Source: Corynebacterium sp. HMSC074A01
Lineage (GTDB): Bacteria > Actinomycetota > Actinomycetes > Mycobacteriales > Mycobacteriaceae
Length of the DNA stretch: 64,000 nt
Assembly (NCBI RefSeq): GCF_001831515.1
Contig: NZ_KV825601.1
Coordinates: 46,351 to 110,350 of the forward strand
Direction of reading: 5' to 3'
In this document: positions 18,491-28,133 of the stretch, piece after piece
How the letters are laid out: each line of letters opens with the position of its first letter
Numbering within the stretch: position 1 is the first letter of the stretch
Translations under genes and position numbers: made by a program
Notes under the pieces: generated by a model
The model's input: only the letters and a program-made list of their open reading frames with translations
Database searches by the model: none
What the model was told of the DNA's origin: nothing

Positions 18491-19444
18491 TTGGCACTCT
18501 TTACCTCTCGTCCCTTCAAGGCAATCGCAGCCACTGTCACCGCGGCATTCATGCTTGCCAGCTGTTCGAGCGAAGCAAGCGGCCCAACAGCCGCTCCCGA
18601 AGCTTCCGATGCCAACGGGTCAGACGAGCGCATCGTGGCACTGGGTCTTGGCGACGTCGATACGCTCCTTGCCCTGGGCGAGCAACCGGTCGGTTACGCC
18701 ACCTGGGAGCAAGAGGGCTCGGGCGATCCCTCCGGACTTGGACCGTGGGCCAAGGACAAGCTCACGGTCAACCCGAACCCAATCCGTGATACCACCACCG
18801 AATTCAGCACCGACACTGCGGAAAAGGTGGCCTCGCTCAACCCGACACAAATCATTGCAGTAAACAGCGGTCTCGAGGACGACAAGAAGGCACTGCTCGA
18901 GCAGATCGCGCCAACCACCTTCCACTCGGATGAGTACCAGGATTGGCAGGTCCCTTGGGATGCACAGGTCAAAGAGATCTCCAAGGCCGTAGACAAGGAA
19001 GACGAAGGTCAAAAGCTTATCGACGACGCCGAGCAGGCATTCGAAGACTTCCGCGAAGCACACCCAGAGCTGCAGGGGAAAACAGCGGTCATCGGCATGC
19101 CTTACGACGGGAAGTTCGGTGTGTACACCGCTGGCGACGGCCGCGGCTCCTTCATCGAAAAACTGGGCTTCAAGATTCCGGAGAAGTTCAACGGTGATGG
19201 CTCCAGCTTCTTCCTCGACTGGTCGCCCGAGAACTACGCAGATTTCAACGACGTGGACTACCTCTTCGTGTTGGACTACTACGGCGCGATCGATGCGCTG
19301 AAGAATGACGAGAACTTCATGGACCTTGACGTCAACAAGCGTGGCGGGCTCTATTGGCTCGACACCGACACGGCCAACGCAATGAGCATGCCCAACCCCC
19401 TCACTATCCCGTACGCAATCGAGCAATTCGAGCAACAGCTCTAG
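18491..19444 (+). CDS. Iron-siderophore ABC transporter substrate-binding lipoprotein
   Basis: FecB/FepB-type binding protein (317 aa). The N-terminal signal ends in a lipobox (MLASC|S), so it is anchored to the outer face of the membrane. The body carries the Peripla_BP_2 pattern (ERIVALGLGDVDTLLALG, then LNPTQIIAVNSG). TTG is the start, with GGAAGG upstream. It converges with the ABC ATPase gene 20 bases away and carries its own DtxR box, so the two transcription units of the importer are co-regulated by iron. Confidence 0.88.
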   Translation: MALFTSRPFKAIAATVTAAFMLASCSSEASGPTAAPEASDANGSDERIVALGLGDVDTLLALGEQPVGYATWEQEGSGDPSGLGPWAKDKLTVNPNPIRDTTTEFSTDTAEKVASLNPTQIIAVNSGLEDDKKALLEQIAPTTFHSDEYQDWQVPWDAQVKEISKAVDKEDEGQKLIDDAEQAFEDFREAHPELQGKTAVIGMPYDGKFGVYTAGDGRGSFIEKLGFKIPEKFNGDGSSFFLDWSPENYADFNDVDYLFVLDYYGAIDALKNDENFMDLDVNKRGGLYWLDTDTANAMSMPNPLTIPYAIEQFEQQL

Positions 19445-19463
19445 GCATTTCAGGGGAGGGTGC

Positions 19464-20234
19464 CTACCGAGGGACGACCAGTGGGCCACCGCTCACTGGG
19501 TCTGACGCCACAACCGCAGGCAGATCGAAAACGCGGCTCAGCAAAGACTCCGTGACTACCTCGGTAGGCGCACCGACCGCACGAACCTCGCCACGACGCA
19601 TCACGATGAGCTGATCCGAGTAGCGTGCGGCGAGGTTCAAATCATGCAACACCATGAGCACAGTTCGCCCCTCCTGATCAGCGAGGCGACGTACAAGCGA
19701 CAAGACCTCGACGGAGTGAGACAAATCGAGGTACGTCGTCGGCTCGTCCAAAAATACAAGCGGAGTGTCCTGCGCTAAGACCATCGCGATCCAGGCGCGC
19801 TGGCGCTGTCCGCCAGAAAGCCGCTCGAGCGGACGGTCTGCAAACTCTGCAATATTGGTCAGCTCCATCACTGCATCGACCGCACGCGCATCCTCAGCAG
19901 AGGCCTGCCGTAGCCAGGACTGATGCGGGTGGCGTCCACGGCTGACTAAGTCACGGACCGTGAGTCCCTCGGGGGCGACAGGCGTCTGTGGCAGTACTGC
20001 AAGCTGGCGCGCAATCTCGCGGCGCTTCAGTTTCGCCGTGTCCACGCCGTTCAGCGTGACCGTGCCACCCTCGCATGCAATAAGCCCTGCTGTAGCTCGC
20101 AACAGCGTTGACTTGCCGCAACCATTCGGACCGATGATTGTGGTGACCCCACCTTGAGGCACGTCGAGGTCAATGCCGTCAACAATGACGGAAGCGCCAT
20201 AACTCACCTTGAGATTTCGAACTTGAAGCATCAT
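19464..20234 (-). CDS. Iron-siderophore ABC transporter ATP-binding protein
   Basis: FecE/FepC-type ATPase (256 aa). Walker A is GPNGCGKST, the signature LSGGQRQRAW, Walker B LVFLDEPTTYLD and the switch histidine is in LMVLHDLNLA. The ATG overlaps the TGA of the upstream permease (ATGA), so translation is coupled. Last gene of the SIP-permease-permease-ATPase operon. Confidence 0.92.
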   Translation of the reverse strand: MMLQVRNLKVSYGASVIVDGIDLDVPQGGVTTIIGPNGCGKSTLLRATAGLIACEGGTVTLNGVDTAKLKRREIARQLAVLPQTPVAPEGLTVRDLVSRGRHPHQSWLRQASAEDARAVDAVMELTNIAEFADRPLERLSGGQRQRAWIAMVLAQDTPLVFLDEPTTYLDLSHSVEVLSLVRRLADQEGRTVLMVLHDLNLAARYSDQLIVMRRGEVRAVGAPTEVVTESLLSRVFDLPAVVASDPVSGGPLVVPR

Positions 20235-21226
20235 ACGGACACCTTTCGTGTTGCACGTAGCAGCGTGTAGAGCAGCGCTGTGCCACCAATCGCAGTTGTA
20301 GCTATACCTACCGGCAGGTTCCCGGGCACCAGGGTGCGCACCGCTAAGTCAGCGCCGGACACGATCGCCGCGCCAGCGAGCATCGCTGTTCCTAAAGGCG
20401 GCGTTGCTGCTTGCGTGATCTTGCGTCCGATCTGTGGCGCAACAAAGGCCACGAAAGCTATCGGGCCAGAGGCTGCGACGGCCACCGATGCCAGCACTAC
20501 AGCCATGAGCATGAGGATGAGTTGCATATGCCGTGGCTCCACCCCGAGGCCAGCAGCCGTATCCTCGCCTAATGAGAGTGCCTGAAGATTGAAGGCTGCC
20601 CAACGCAAGAGCGGAACGACGACTGCCAGCGCAATGAGTACGGCGAGTGCATCGCGCCAGTTCGAAGAACCCACCGAACCGGTGATCCACGCCTGCGCTT
20701 TGCCTACATCGCGATAATCGGCGCGAACGAGCAGGAACGAGTTGTAGGCCATCGCTAACGCGTTGATGATGATCCCGGCGAAGACAAGTTGGAAAGATCC
20801 GAGACCCGCGCCACGGCTCAGCCACCAGATTGCCGCAGACACTGCCAATCCACCGAGGAACGCACTGAACGGGACCCCCAGAAGATGCAGCAGCATTCCG
20901 GAGCTTCCACCAGCAAGTAACGCAGTCAACGCGAAAGCGGAGGCACCCGAGGTGACGCCCAGAATATCTGGGCTCGCCAATGGATTCCTCGTGATGGTCT
21001 GGAAGATCGCCCCCGCAAAACCCAGCGCAGCTCCTACTCCCAAAGCTGTCACTACCCGCGGCAGACGCCACTCAATAATCACCGTACGAGCCAATTCCGT
21101 GGTTTGGCCCATGAGCGTAGAAACAACATCCCGGACCGTAAGCTCGAAGTCTCCGACCATGACACCCCCAAGGGCCGCGGCGAGAGCCAACACCGCAAGG
21201 ACACCATTCGTCACGAAAACCCGCAT
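20231..21226 (-). CDS. Iron-siderophore ABC transporter permease
   Basis: FecCD-family permease with about nine or ten membrane segments. Family motifs include RLPRVVTALGVGAALGFAGAIFQTITRNPLASPDILGV (start and end of that stretch are clearly conserved) and PIAFVAFVAPQIGR. The ATG at 21226 overlaps the TGA of the preceding permease by one base; a GTG one codon earlier is possible. It forms a heterodimer with the neighbouring permease. Confidence 0.9.
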   Translation of the reverse strand: MRVFVTNGVLAVLALAAALGGVMVGDFELTVRDVVSTLMGQTTELARTVIIEWRLPRVVTALGVGAALGFAGAIFQTITRNPLASPDILGVTSGASAFALTALLAGGSSGMLLHLLGVPFSAFLGGLAVSAAIWWLSRGAGLGSFQLVFAGIIINALAMAYNSFLLVRADYRDVGKAQAWITGSVGSSNWRDALAVLIALAVVVPLLRWAAFNLQALSLGEDTAAGLGVEPRHMQLILMLMAVVLASVAVAASGPIAFVAFVAPQIGRKITQAATPPLGTAMLAGAAIVSGADLAVRTLVPGNLPVGIATTAIGGTALLYTLLRATRKVSV

Positions 21227-22248
21227 CACAGTTTCGCCCCTTTACGCAAAAGGTACAGGGCGAACGGGGCGCCAACAAAGGCGAGCGTGATACCCACCTG
21301 CAATTCGCCGGGCCTGGCGATGATGCGTCCGATAACGTCGGCAAGCAACAGCAGCGATGCCCCCGCCAGCGCGGAACACGGCAGCACCCAGCGGTAATCT
21401 GGCCCCGTAAAGGCGCGCACTAGGTGCGGAACGACCAGGCCGACGAACCCGATCGGGCCCGCCCCAGCCACCGCGGCACCAGTGAGCAATGCAACGACGA
21501 TGATGCCCACGGCCCGCGCGATGTTCACTCTCACGCCAAGTGCACTGGCCACGTCGTCTCCCAAGTTCAGGAGGTTCACCTGATGTGCCGTGCCAAAGGC
21601 GAGCACAAGCCCTAGGAGCATCACCGGGGCAAGCACCGCGACTACCTGCATGTCGCGCCCAGCGATAGCGCCCGCTGTCCAAAACCGCATCTCATTGAGG
21701 CTTTGCGTATTCGTCAGCACGATACCACTGGTAAGCGCACTACAGACCGCGCCCAGCGCAGACCCTCCGAGCACGACCATGATCGGGGACGATCCCAGGC
21801 TCCTCATGCTAAGCGCGAACACGAGCGCCACCGCGAGTATTGCGCCGAGGAAGCCCACTCCAACAGTGCCCAACACCGTCATGGAGCCGTGAAAGGAAAT
21901 AGCTGCCGCCACTGCGAGCGCCGCACCGGGCCCTACGCCCAGCAGGTTTGTGTCTGCGAGCGGGTTTCGGGTGTGGCCCTGCAGCAGCGCCCCCGCTGTA
22001 CCTAGCGCTGCCCCTACCAACAGGCCGAGCAGGGTGCGCGGAACTCGAAGTTGTGCGATGATCTTCGCCTCGTCGCTGGCCGCCTCGAGTTGTTCGGCGC
22101 CTCCCGAGAACGCCAGCGTGATTCCGTCGCGAACCGCGCTCACCGTTGCCCCGAACCCCATTTCGCGCGCCCCGAACAGAAGCGACACTAATGCTGCGCA
22201 CACGGTGAAAGCCGCAAGGAAAGCGACAAGCCCTACACGTTTATCCAC
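21226..22248 (-). CDS. Iron-siderophore ABC transporter permease
   Basis: Second FecCD-family permease (340 aa). It has the RVPRTLLGLLVGAALGTAG motif, GHTRNPLADTNLLGV and the late GPIGFVGLVVPHLVR. The start is GTG, 12 bases after the SIP stop. Its one-base overlap with the next permease and their shared family show an obligate pair. Confidence 0.9.
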   Translation of the reverse strand: MDKRVGLVAFLAAFTVCAALVSLLFGAREMGFGATVSAVRDGITLAFSGGAEQLEAASDEAKIIAQLRVPRTLLGLLVGAALGTAGALLQGHTRNPLADTNLLGVGPGAALAVAAAISFHGSMTVLGTVGVGFLGAILAVALVFALSMRSLGSSPIMVVLGGSALGAVCSALTSGIVLTNTQSLNEMRFWTAGAIAGRDMQVVAVLAPVMLLGLVLAFGTAHQVNLLNLGDDVASALGVRVNIARAVGIIVVALLTGAAVAGAGPIGFVGLVVPHLVRAFTGPDYRWVLPCSALAGASLLLLADVIGRIIARPGELQVGITLAFVGAPFALYLLRKGAKL

Positions 22249-22260
22249 GTTGTAACCCCG

Positions 22261-23163
22261 TTATCGCCAGTACCCCATAAACGACACGTGGTGGCGAGGC
22301 ACACCCGCTTCTTTCACCAGGAGCCGCCGCATCGCCGTCACAGCCGTGCTCTTCCCTGCGATCCAGTAGTAGGTATGCCCTGCAGTACCCGAAGCGGGGG
22401 CGATAGATTCACCGCCGCTGGAGTACGTGGGTGTCTCCCAGACCATGTCGAGAAGGGCCTCATCAACTGGCTCTAGTCTTCCAGCTCCCGAAGATACTGA
22501 GACACAGCGAGATGCGACATCGTCTTGCAGTTGTGCACGAAGTAAATCCCCGTGGTCGACGTCGCGGTGTTCGCGGAAGTGCCAGCGGACGTCGACCTGC
22601 GCAGGGGCGTCGATGGGCACATGGTTGCCGGCCGGTACCTCAATGTCAGCAGACCCGGCGAGGCCTCCGGGCCAATCCTCCAAGATGCGGGCTATTGCTG
22701 GAAGCGCGGTTTCGTCACCATAGAGGCATGCCATTGCTGCAGACCCCGGATTGAATTCGATGCCAACACCGGAATCATCGTCGCGGGTCGGCCCAATTAT
22801 CAGGAGCTGCTGGCCAGGTTGCGCGTCCTCCGCCCATGCCGAGGCGGGGCCGGGGTTGTCACTGTGCAGAACAAAATCCACATCCAGCTCATCCGGTTCA
22901 CCGGCGCATCGCCGGAATTCTCGAATCGAGTAGGTACGGAGGTGCCCGCGCGTGTGCTCCGGCATACCGCGCCACGCGTCCCACCACCCTTCCTCCGGAA
23001 GGCTGAGCACTCCACTGGCGGGCGGGATCAGCAGCTTGATGCGCAAATCCCTGATAGGTACGGCAGGCCCCATTGCATCGACCCCGGTGAACGTCACTCG
23101 TTGGAAATTCGGCGCGACGCGTTCACTACGGGCGACGGTTGCAAGGAAAGGTCTAAAACTCAC
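22261..23163 (-). CDS. Siderophore-interacting protein (NADPH-dependent ferric-siderophore reductase)
   Basis: SIP/ViuB-family flavoprotein of 300 aa. It has FAD-binding features (RVTFTGVD, then HLRTYSIREFR) and the C-terminal YYWIAGKSTAVTAMRR. These enzymes reduce and release iron from siderophores in the cytoplasm, and this gene heads the transporter operon. The start is GTG: the TATAAT -10 lies only seven bases before it, so the mRNA appears leaderless. Some of the central region is divergent from what I recall of the family. Confidence 0.87.
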   Translation of the reverse strand: MSFRPFLATVARSERVAPNFQRVTFTGVDAMGPAVPIRDLRIKLLIPPASGVLSLPEEGWWDAWRGMPEHTRGHLRTYSIREFRRCAGEPDELDVDFVLHSDNPGPASAWAEDAQPGQQLLIIGPTRDDDSGVGIEFNPGSAAMACLYGDETALPAIARILEDWPGGLAGSADIEVPAGNHVPIDAPAQVDVRWHFREHRDVDHGDLLRAQLQDDVASRCVSVSSGAGRLEPVDEALLDMVWETPTYSSGGESIAPASGTAGHTYYWIAGKSTAVTAMRRLLVKEAGVPRHHVSFMGYWR

Positions 23164-23170
23164 CCTGCAG

Positions 23171-23194
23171 ATTATATAGGATTGCCTTACCTAA
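23171..23194 (-). promoter_or_regulatory. DtxR iron box and -10 of the siderophore operon
   Basis: On the minus strand TTAGGTAAGGCAATCCTAT (23194-23176) matches 14 of 19 positions of the DtxR consensus. It abuts a perfect TATAAT (23176-23171). The GTG of the SIP gene is seven bases beyond, placing the transcription start at or next to the start codon. Confidence 0.8.
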
Positions 23195-23221
23195 AGGAAG
23201 AAGGGCGGGCGACCGGACCCT

Positions 23222-23335
23222 TTAATACCCATGCGCCTGGTTCAGTGCCTCGCCGTGCCCGAAGTGCGGGCGCAGGTGGTTATCAAACAGGGACAGGACC
23301 GCACCGATGGCCATCTGCATGTTCAAGCGCTGGCG
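23222..23335 (-). pseudogene. Remnant of a glf 3' end
   Basis: The minus strand encodes about 35 codons ending in TAA that closely match the C terminus of the intact Glf at 26792. The shared core includes [17 protein letters not shown] and GEALNQA. Upstream the similarity decays within a few codons and no start exists. It is therefore a short, diverged duplicate of the gene's tail, on the same strand as glf and 3.6 kb away. Confidence 0.8.
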
Positions 23336-23385
23336 GACGCCCCCGCCTCAGCAGGACCCAACGTTCACACAAATTGCGAACATAG

Positions 23386-23829
23386 CTGCAACAGTCAAGC
23401 ACGAAAACCACTGCTGAGCCCAGCGCACAGGAGGCCGTCTCCCCTGCCGCGGATACGCTGGTCGCCAAGCTGATGCGGGAAGACGTCTACGCCCTGTCGC
23501 CGAACGACACGATCCGCCATGCGCTGCACATGTTCGTGGACAAGCGGATTTCTGGCGTGCCGTTGCTTAGCGACGACCGCACGCTGGCCGGTTTCGTCTC
23601 AGACGGGGACGTACTCGACGTGATCGGCGACTCCGTGCCGGCCTTCACCACGCCGTACGCGCTGCTCGCACACAACGACTCGACAGAGTTCGGTACTGAC
23701 GTGGCCGCTGTTCTCGGCCGACCGGTCTCGTCGTTAGCAACGATGACTCCGTCGTTCGTCGTTGGCATCATCAATCGCTCCGACATCAACCGCTACCTCG
23801 TTTCGACGTTTGTGCCGGTCGCTGGGTAG
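23386..23829 (+). pseudogene. Truncated CBS-domain protein remnant
   Basis: One nearly complete CBS motif (VAKLMREDVYALSPNDTIRHAL then RISGVPLLSDD and LAGFVSDGDVLDVIG) is followed by the last strand and helix of a second (VVGIINRSDINRYLV). About 40 residues are missing between TMTPS and FVVGI. The frame is open back to a TAG at 23383-23385 with no good start or RBS, and the upstream part, probably a membrane domain, is absent. It therefore looks like a gene broken at its 5' end and internally deleted. A short translated product from the ATG at 23473 cannot be excluded. Confidence 0.7.
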
Positions 23830-23852
23830 CGCAACGCAACGGGCCGGAGCCT

Positions 23853-23980
23853 GAGAGTTGTTGGAGAGTTGTTTGAAACAACTCCAAACAACTCTCAAAC
23901 AACTTCACCTCAAAACAATCCAGTAAATGCACTGTTTCTGCAGCTCAACATAGTTGTTTTGAGTTGTTCTGGGTTGTTTT
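23853..23980. repeat. Direct repeat copy R1 (GTTGTT/AACAAC array)
   Basis: A ~115-bp core (from 23866) aligned with R2 at 25742-25854 in the same orientation. Order: palindrome GAGTTGTTTGAAACAACTC, further AAACAACT half-sites, a central block CAGTAAATGC-CTGTTTCTGCAG shared with R2, then three GTTGTT half-sites in the opposite sense. R1 carries one additional upstream GTTGTT. It ends 22 bases from the stop codon of the AlbA_2/HATPase gene. Confidence 0.88.
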
Positions 23981-24002
23981 GCTGACGGTCTGGCGTCTCT
24001 GG

Positions 24003-25714
24003 TTAAGTAGAAACCCATCGGACGCCTGGCCCCCGCTTAGGGCTATCGTGAGCGATCTTTGCTTTACCCAAATCTCTAAGGTGCCGGAGGAGCCGACTTA
24101 CCGATTGCCTCTCAACACCTAATTCTTCAGCAACTTCACGAGCATTCAGAGCATTCCCTTCACGGAGCTGAGCGATAATCCAGTCCTCCGTCGTTACCGC
24201 ACTGACTACAGAGGATGCTTCACCGTCAAAAGCGGCTCTGGCTTGCGCGGACAATATCCATTCAGGAGCATCCCTCAGCTGCTCCAGGAAGCCCTGCCTT
24301 GCATACCATCCTAAGGTTTCCTGGGCCTGCGCCTCCGAGACTTGCATAAGCCGAGCTGCAGTAGAAGTCATCAAGATCTGATTATTTGCCAAATGGCGTG
24401 TAACCAAGAGTCCATTCACACTATCGAAAATGGCATCCCCAAATGTTGAACGCAGCTGATATAGCGCCTTGATGAAATCTTGATCCACCTCACCAGAAGG
24501 CAAAGTAACCTCAACAAACGGCCCATCAGTGTTCAGACTCGGGGTTTGCCTGCCGCTTGAGAGCATAGAGACCCACATGCGGTCGAAACCGCGCGACGAT
24601 TCCTCAGCGAGACTCAACTGCCTTAAAGCCCCCATGAGCACTGGGTTCCGCGGAATAGATTGGGTGGTCAAAATTCTTTCTTTACGAACACCCACTGGAA
24701 GGCTGCCAGGAGACCACACTGTCAAGCTGGTGGGAGACTGGTCTACGACTATTGCTGCGGTAGCTCCCCAATCGCGGTGAGCAAACGCATTGGAAACAAC
24801 TTCGTCAACCGCCATCGTCGGGAACGCAGGAATCGGGAACTCCTGCCCATTCGGGAGCTGGACTCGAGCGATTTCCTGAGATGTATGGTCCGTGATGAGC
24901 GCGCGGAGGCGTTCGGAAGCTGTAATTAACGGTGCCGAGATCTCGGTCACCTTTGGATCACCACTGGGCACCTCCCGAAGAAGGTGACGAACTACCGACC
25001 GGTTATTTAACGGCTGCATGAAGAGTATTTCCGCTGCGAAAGTCAGTCCTCCATCAGGCTTTAGCAGGCCTAACTCACTGCATAGTTCGAGCCCCGTCCG
25101 CGGAACCGGTGAGCTGTCACCCAAGGCTTTTTCCGATTGGCTAGGAGAACTCTCGCCCGCTCGACGGCTTGCAGATCCAATTCTTCAGGCCCTCGCCTCG
25201 ACGCCATAGCACTGAAATCTGGATTGGCGCGTGCCAGATGGATACTCCGACGCTCGTCTTCCCCGAGTGGGACACAGCTTTTCCCTACACGCTTGCTCGC
25301 TTGACCTTTGGATCGTTGGTAGAGCGCCATCCCTCGCGGAACACGCAAGATTATCAAACGCGCATCGCACCACTGGATTTCAAAAGCTTCTACTTGGATA
25401 TGTGGCTGGGTCTTACTGTAGATCTTCTCCACCAACCAGTCGCAAGCACGGTCAGTTCCAGTAAACGCAGATGGCCCCGACTTCTTGTCGTTAACACCAA
25501 GGACGATGTATGCGACTCCGCCATCCGCGTTGGAAAAGCAAATAACTTCGTCGACGAGAAATTCTATTAAGCCCGCATCGGGATTCTTGTTCATCGGATG
25601 CACAGCGGGGTCTTCCTTGAAGTCCAATATCTGCGATTCCCTACTGCTGGCGTTCTCACCAGCTTCAATCGCAGAAAGCGCTTCCCTTACAACCTCAAAC
25701 TCCGCATCGACCAT
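24003..25714 (-). pseudogene. AlbA_2 (Schlafen-type) / HATPase_c_4 / wHTH regulator, frameshifted
   Basis: Two overlapping open frames read as one ~570-aa protein. The 5' part (25714-25070) holds an AlbA_2 DNA-binding domain (SQILDFKEDP, then CFSNADGGVAYIVLGV). The 3' part (25124-24003) holds an ATPase-like domain (VDEVVSNAFAHRDWG, TVWSPGSLP, IPRNPVLMGAL) and a C-terminal winged helix (NAREVAEELGVERQSVSRLLRHLR). The frame breaks at a run of five A/T (25128-25132); one more A restores ANRKKALGDSS. A real mutation, a sequencing error or -1 frameshifting at G-AAA-AAG are all possible. The gene is AT-richer than its surroundings. An ATG at 25714 without RBS suggests a leaderless start. Confidence 0.75.
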
Positions 25715-25741
25715 GCAATGAGCATAACAGGAGTAATACAC

Positions 25742-25854
25742 GAGTTGTTTGAAACAACTCAAAACAACTCTGAAACAACTTCCGCTCACAACGACCCAGT
25801 AAATGCGCTGTTTCTGCAGATCGACATAGTTGTTTGGAGTTGTTCAGAGTTGTG
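25742..25854. repeat. Direct repeat copy R2 (GTTGTT/AACAAC array)
   Basis: Partner of R1. It has the same order of motifs: palindrome GAGTTGTTTGAAACAACTC (25742-25760), two further AACAACT half-sites, the central block, and three GTTGTT-type half-sites. It lies 28 bases upstream of the AlbA_2 gene's start, so it is also that gene's promoter region, and 28 bases from the EamA stop. Confidence 0.88.
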
Positions 25855-25881
25855 CATTACTCACCGCATTGCCCTGACAAC

Positions 25882-26781
25882 TCACGCCACGCGGGATTCT
25901 TTCGCCCCGCGCCACGTAATGATCGCGCCGGCCGCAGCAATCAACGCAATGCCTGCTGCCATGGAGCATGTGATCTGGTCCCCAGAGAAGGCCCAGCCCA
26001 CAATCGCGCCGATAACCGGGTCCAGCGCGAAAAGCGTGCCAACAACCGCCGCCGAGACAATGCCGGCAGCGATCGTGTCCATAACAAAAGGGACCACCGC
26101 GCCGATGAAGCCCGAGAGCACAATGGTGCCCCACATCGAGCCGTGCACATGCGGTGCCGTGGAAACAGCAAAGGGCGCAAGCACGAGCGCCGCGACGACC
26201 ACCGACAGCGCCAAATCCGGCATCCCGCCGCCCTCGGCATTACCCATACGGGCAGCGAAGAGGGTGTAGATACCGAAGAACGCCGCACCAACTGCGGCAA
26301 AAGCAACGCCGACGATGTCAAGGTCGTTGGAGGGTTGGGCGATCAGGGCGACGCCCACGAACGCGGCGATGGCCCACAGGCGGGAGCACCACATCTTCAG
26401 GCCAAGAAAAGAAACGACGCAGGGGCCGAGGAAGTCGATGGTCACGGCCACACCCTGCGGAAGACGGGCGATGGCCTGGTACAGCATCACGTTCATCAAC
26501 CCGATGGCGACGCCGTAAACCACGATATTGATCACCCGGGCGCGCGTCATACCCGATAACCGCGGCCGGAACAGCAGCACCATAATGACGGCGGCAGCGG
26601 CCATGCGCAGGCCCGAGACGCCCGGCGCGCCCACCGTCGGCAACATGTCAGTCACGAGCACCGCCGCGGCCTGGGTGCCAATCGATCCGATGAGCACCAG
26701 AAAAATGGGGGCTGCGGGAAGCCCGAAGAAGAAGTCTACGCCCCGTCGGGAAGCGGCATGCTGTCTCTGTTTATGGGACAC
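25882..26781 (-). CDS. EamA-family (DMT superfamily) metabolite exporter, RhtA-like
   Basis: Ten hydrophobic segments in two five-helix repeats across 299 aa, typical of EamA/RhtA exporters for threonine, homoserine or related metabolites (GVSGLRMAAAAVIM, then LYQAIARLPQGVAVTIDFLGPC and FALDPVIGAIVGWAFSGD). GTG start with no strong RBS, 10 bases after the glf stop, so coupling with glf is likely. The substrate cannot be read from sequence. Confidence 0.82.
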   Translation of the reverse strand: MSHKQRQHAASRRGVDFFFGLPAAPIFLVLIGSIGTQAAAVLVTDMLPTVGAPGVSGLRMAAAAVIMVLLFRPRLSGMTRARVINIVVYGVAIGLMNVMLYQAIARLPQGVAVTIDFLGPCVVSFLGLKMWCSRLWAIAAFVGVALIAQPSNDLDIVGVAFAAVGAAFFGIYTLFAARMGNAEGGGMPDLALSVVVAALVLAPFAVSTAPHVHGSMWGTIVLSGFIGAVVPFVMDTIAAGIVSAAVVGTLFALDPVIGAIVGWAFSGDQITCSMAAGIALIAAAGAIITWRGAKESRVA

Positions 26782-26791
26782 CCACGCAAGA

Positions 26792-28072
<1,281 letters not shown>

Positions 28073-28133
28073 CTACACTGCACAACAGATAACTTTCTTC
28101 ACATTTGCCCCAGCAATATCCAGGAGTCTTCCC

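Noticed and set aside
23231..23473. 80-aa plus-strand frame
   Set aside because: It is the antisense of the glf remnant and runs out of frame into the CBS remnant; no RBS.
23853..25854. R1/R2 as CRISPR or insertion-sequence ends
   Set aside because: Only two copies, in direct rather than inverted orientation, with no spacer array and no transposase; kept as an unexplained repeat unit.
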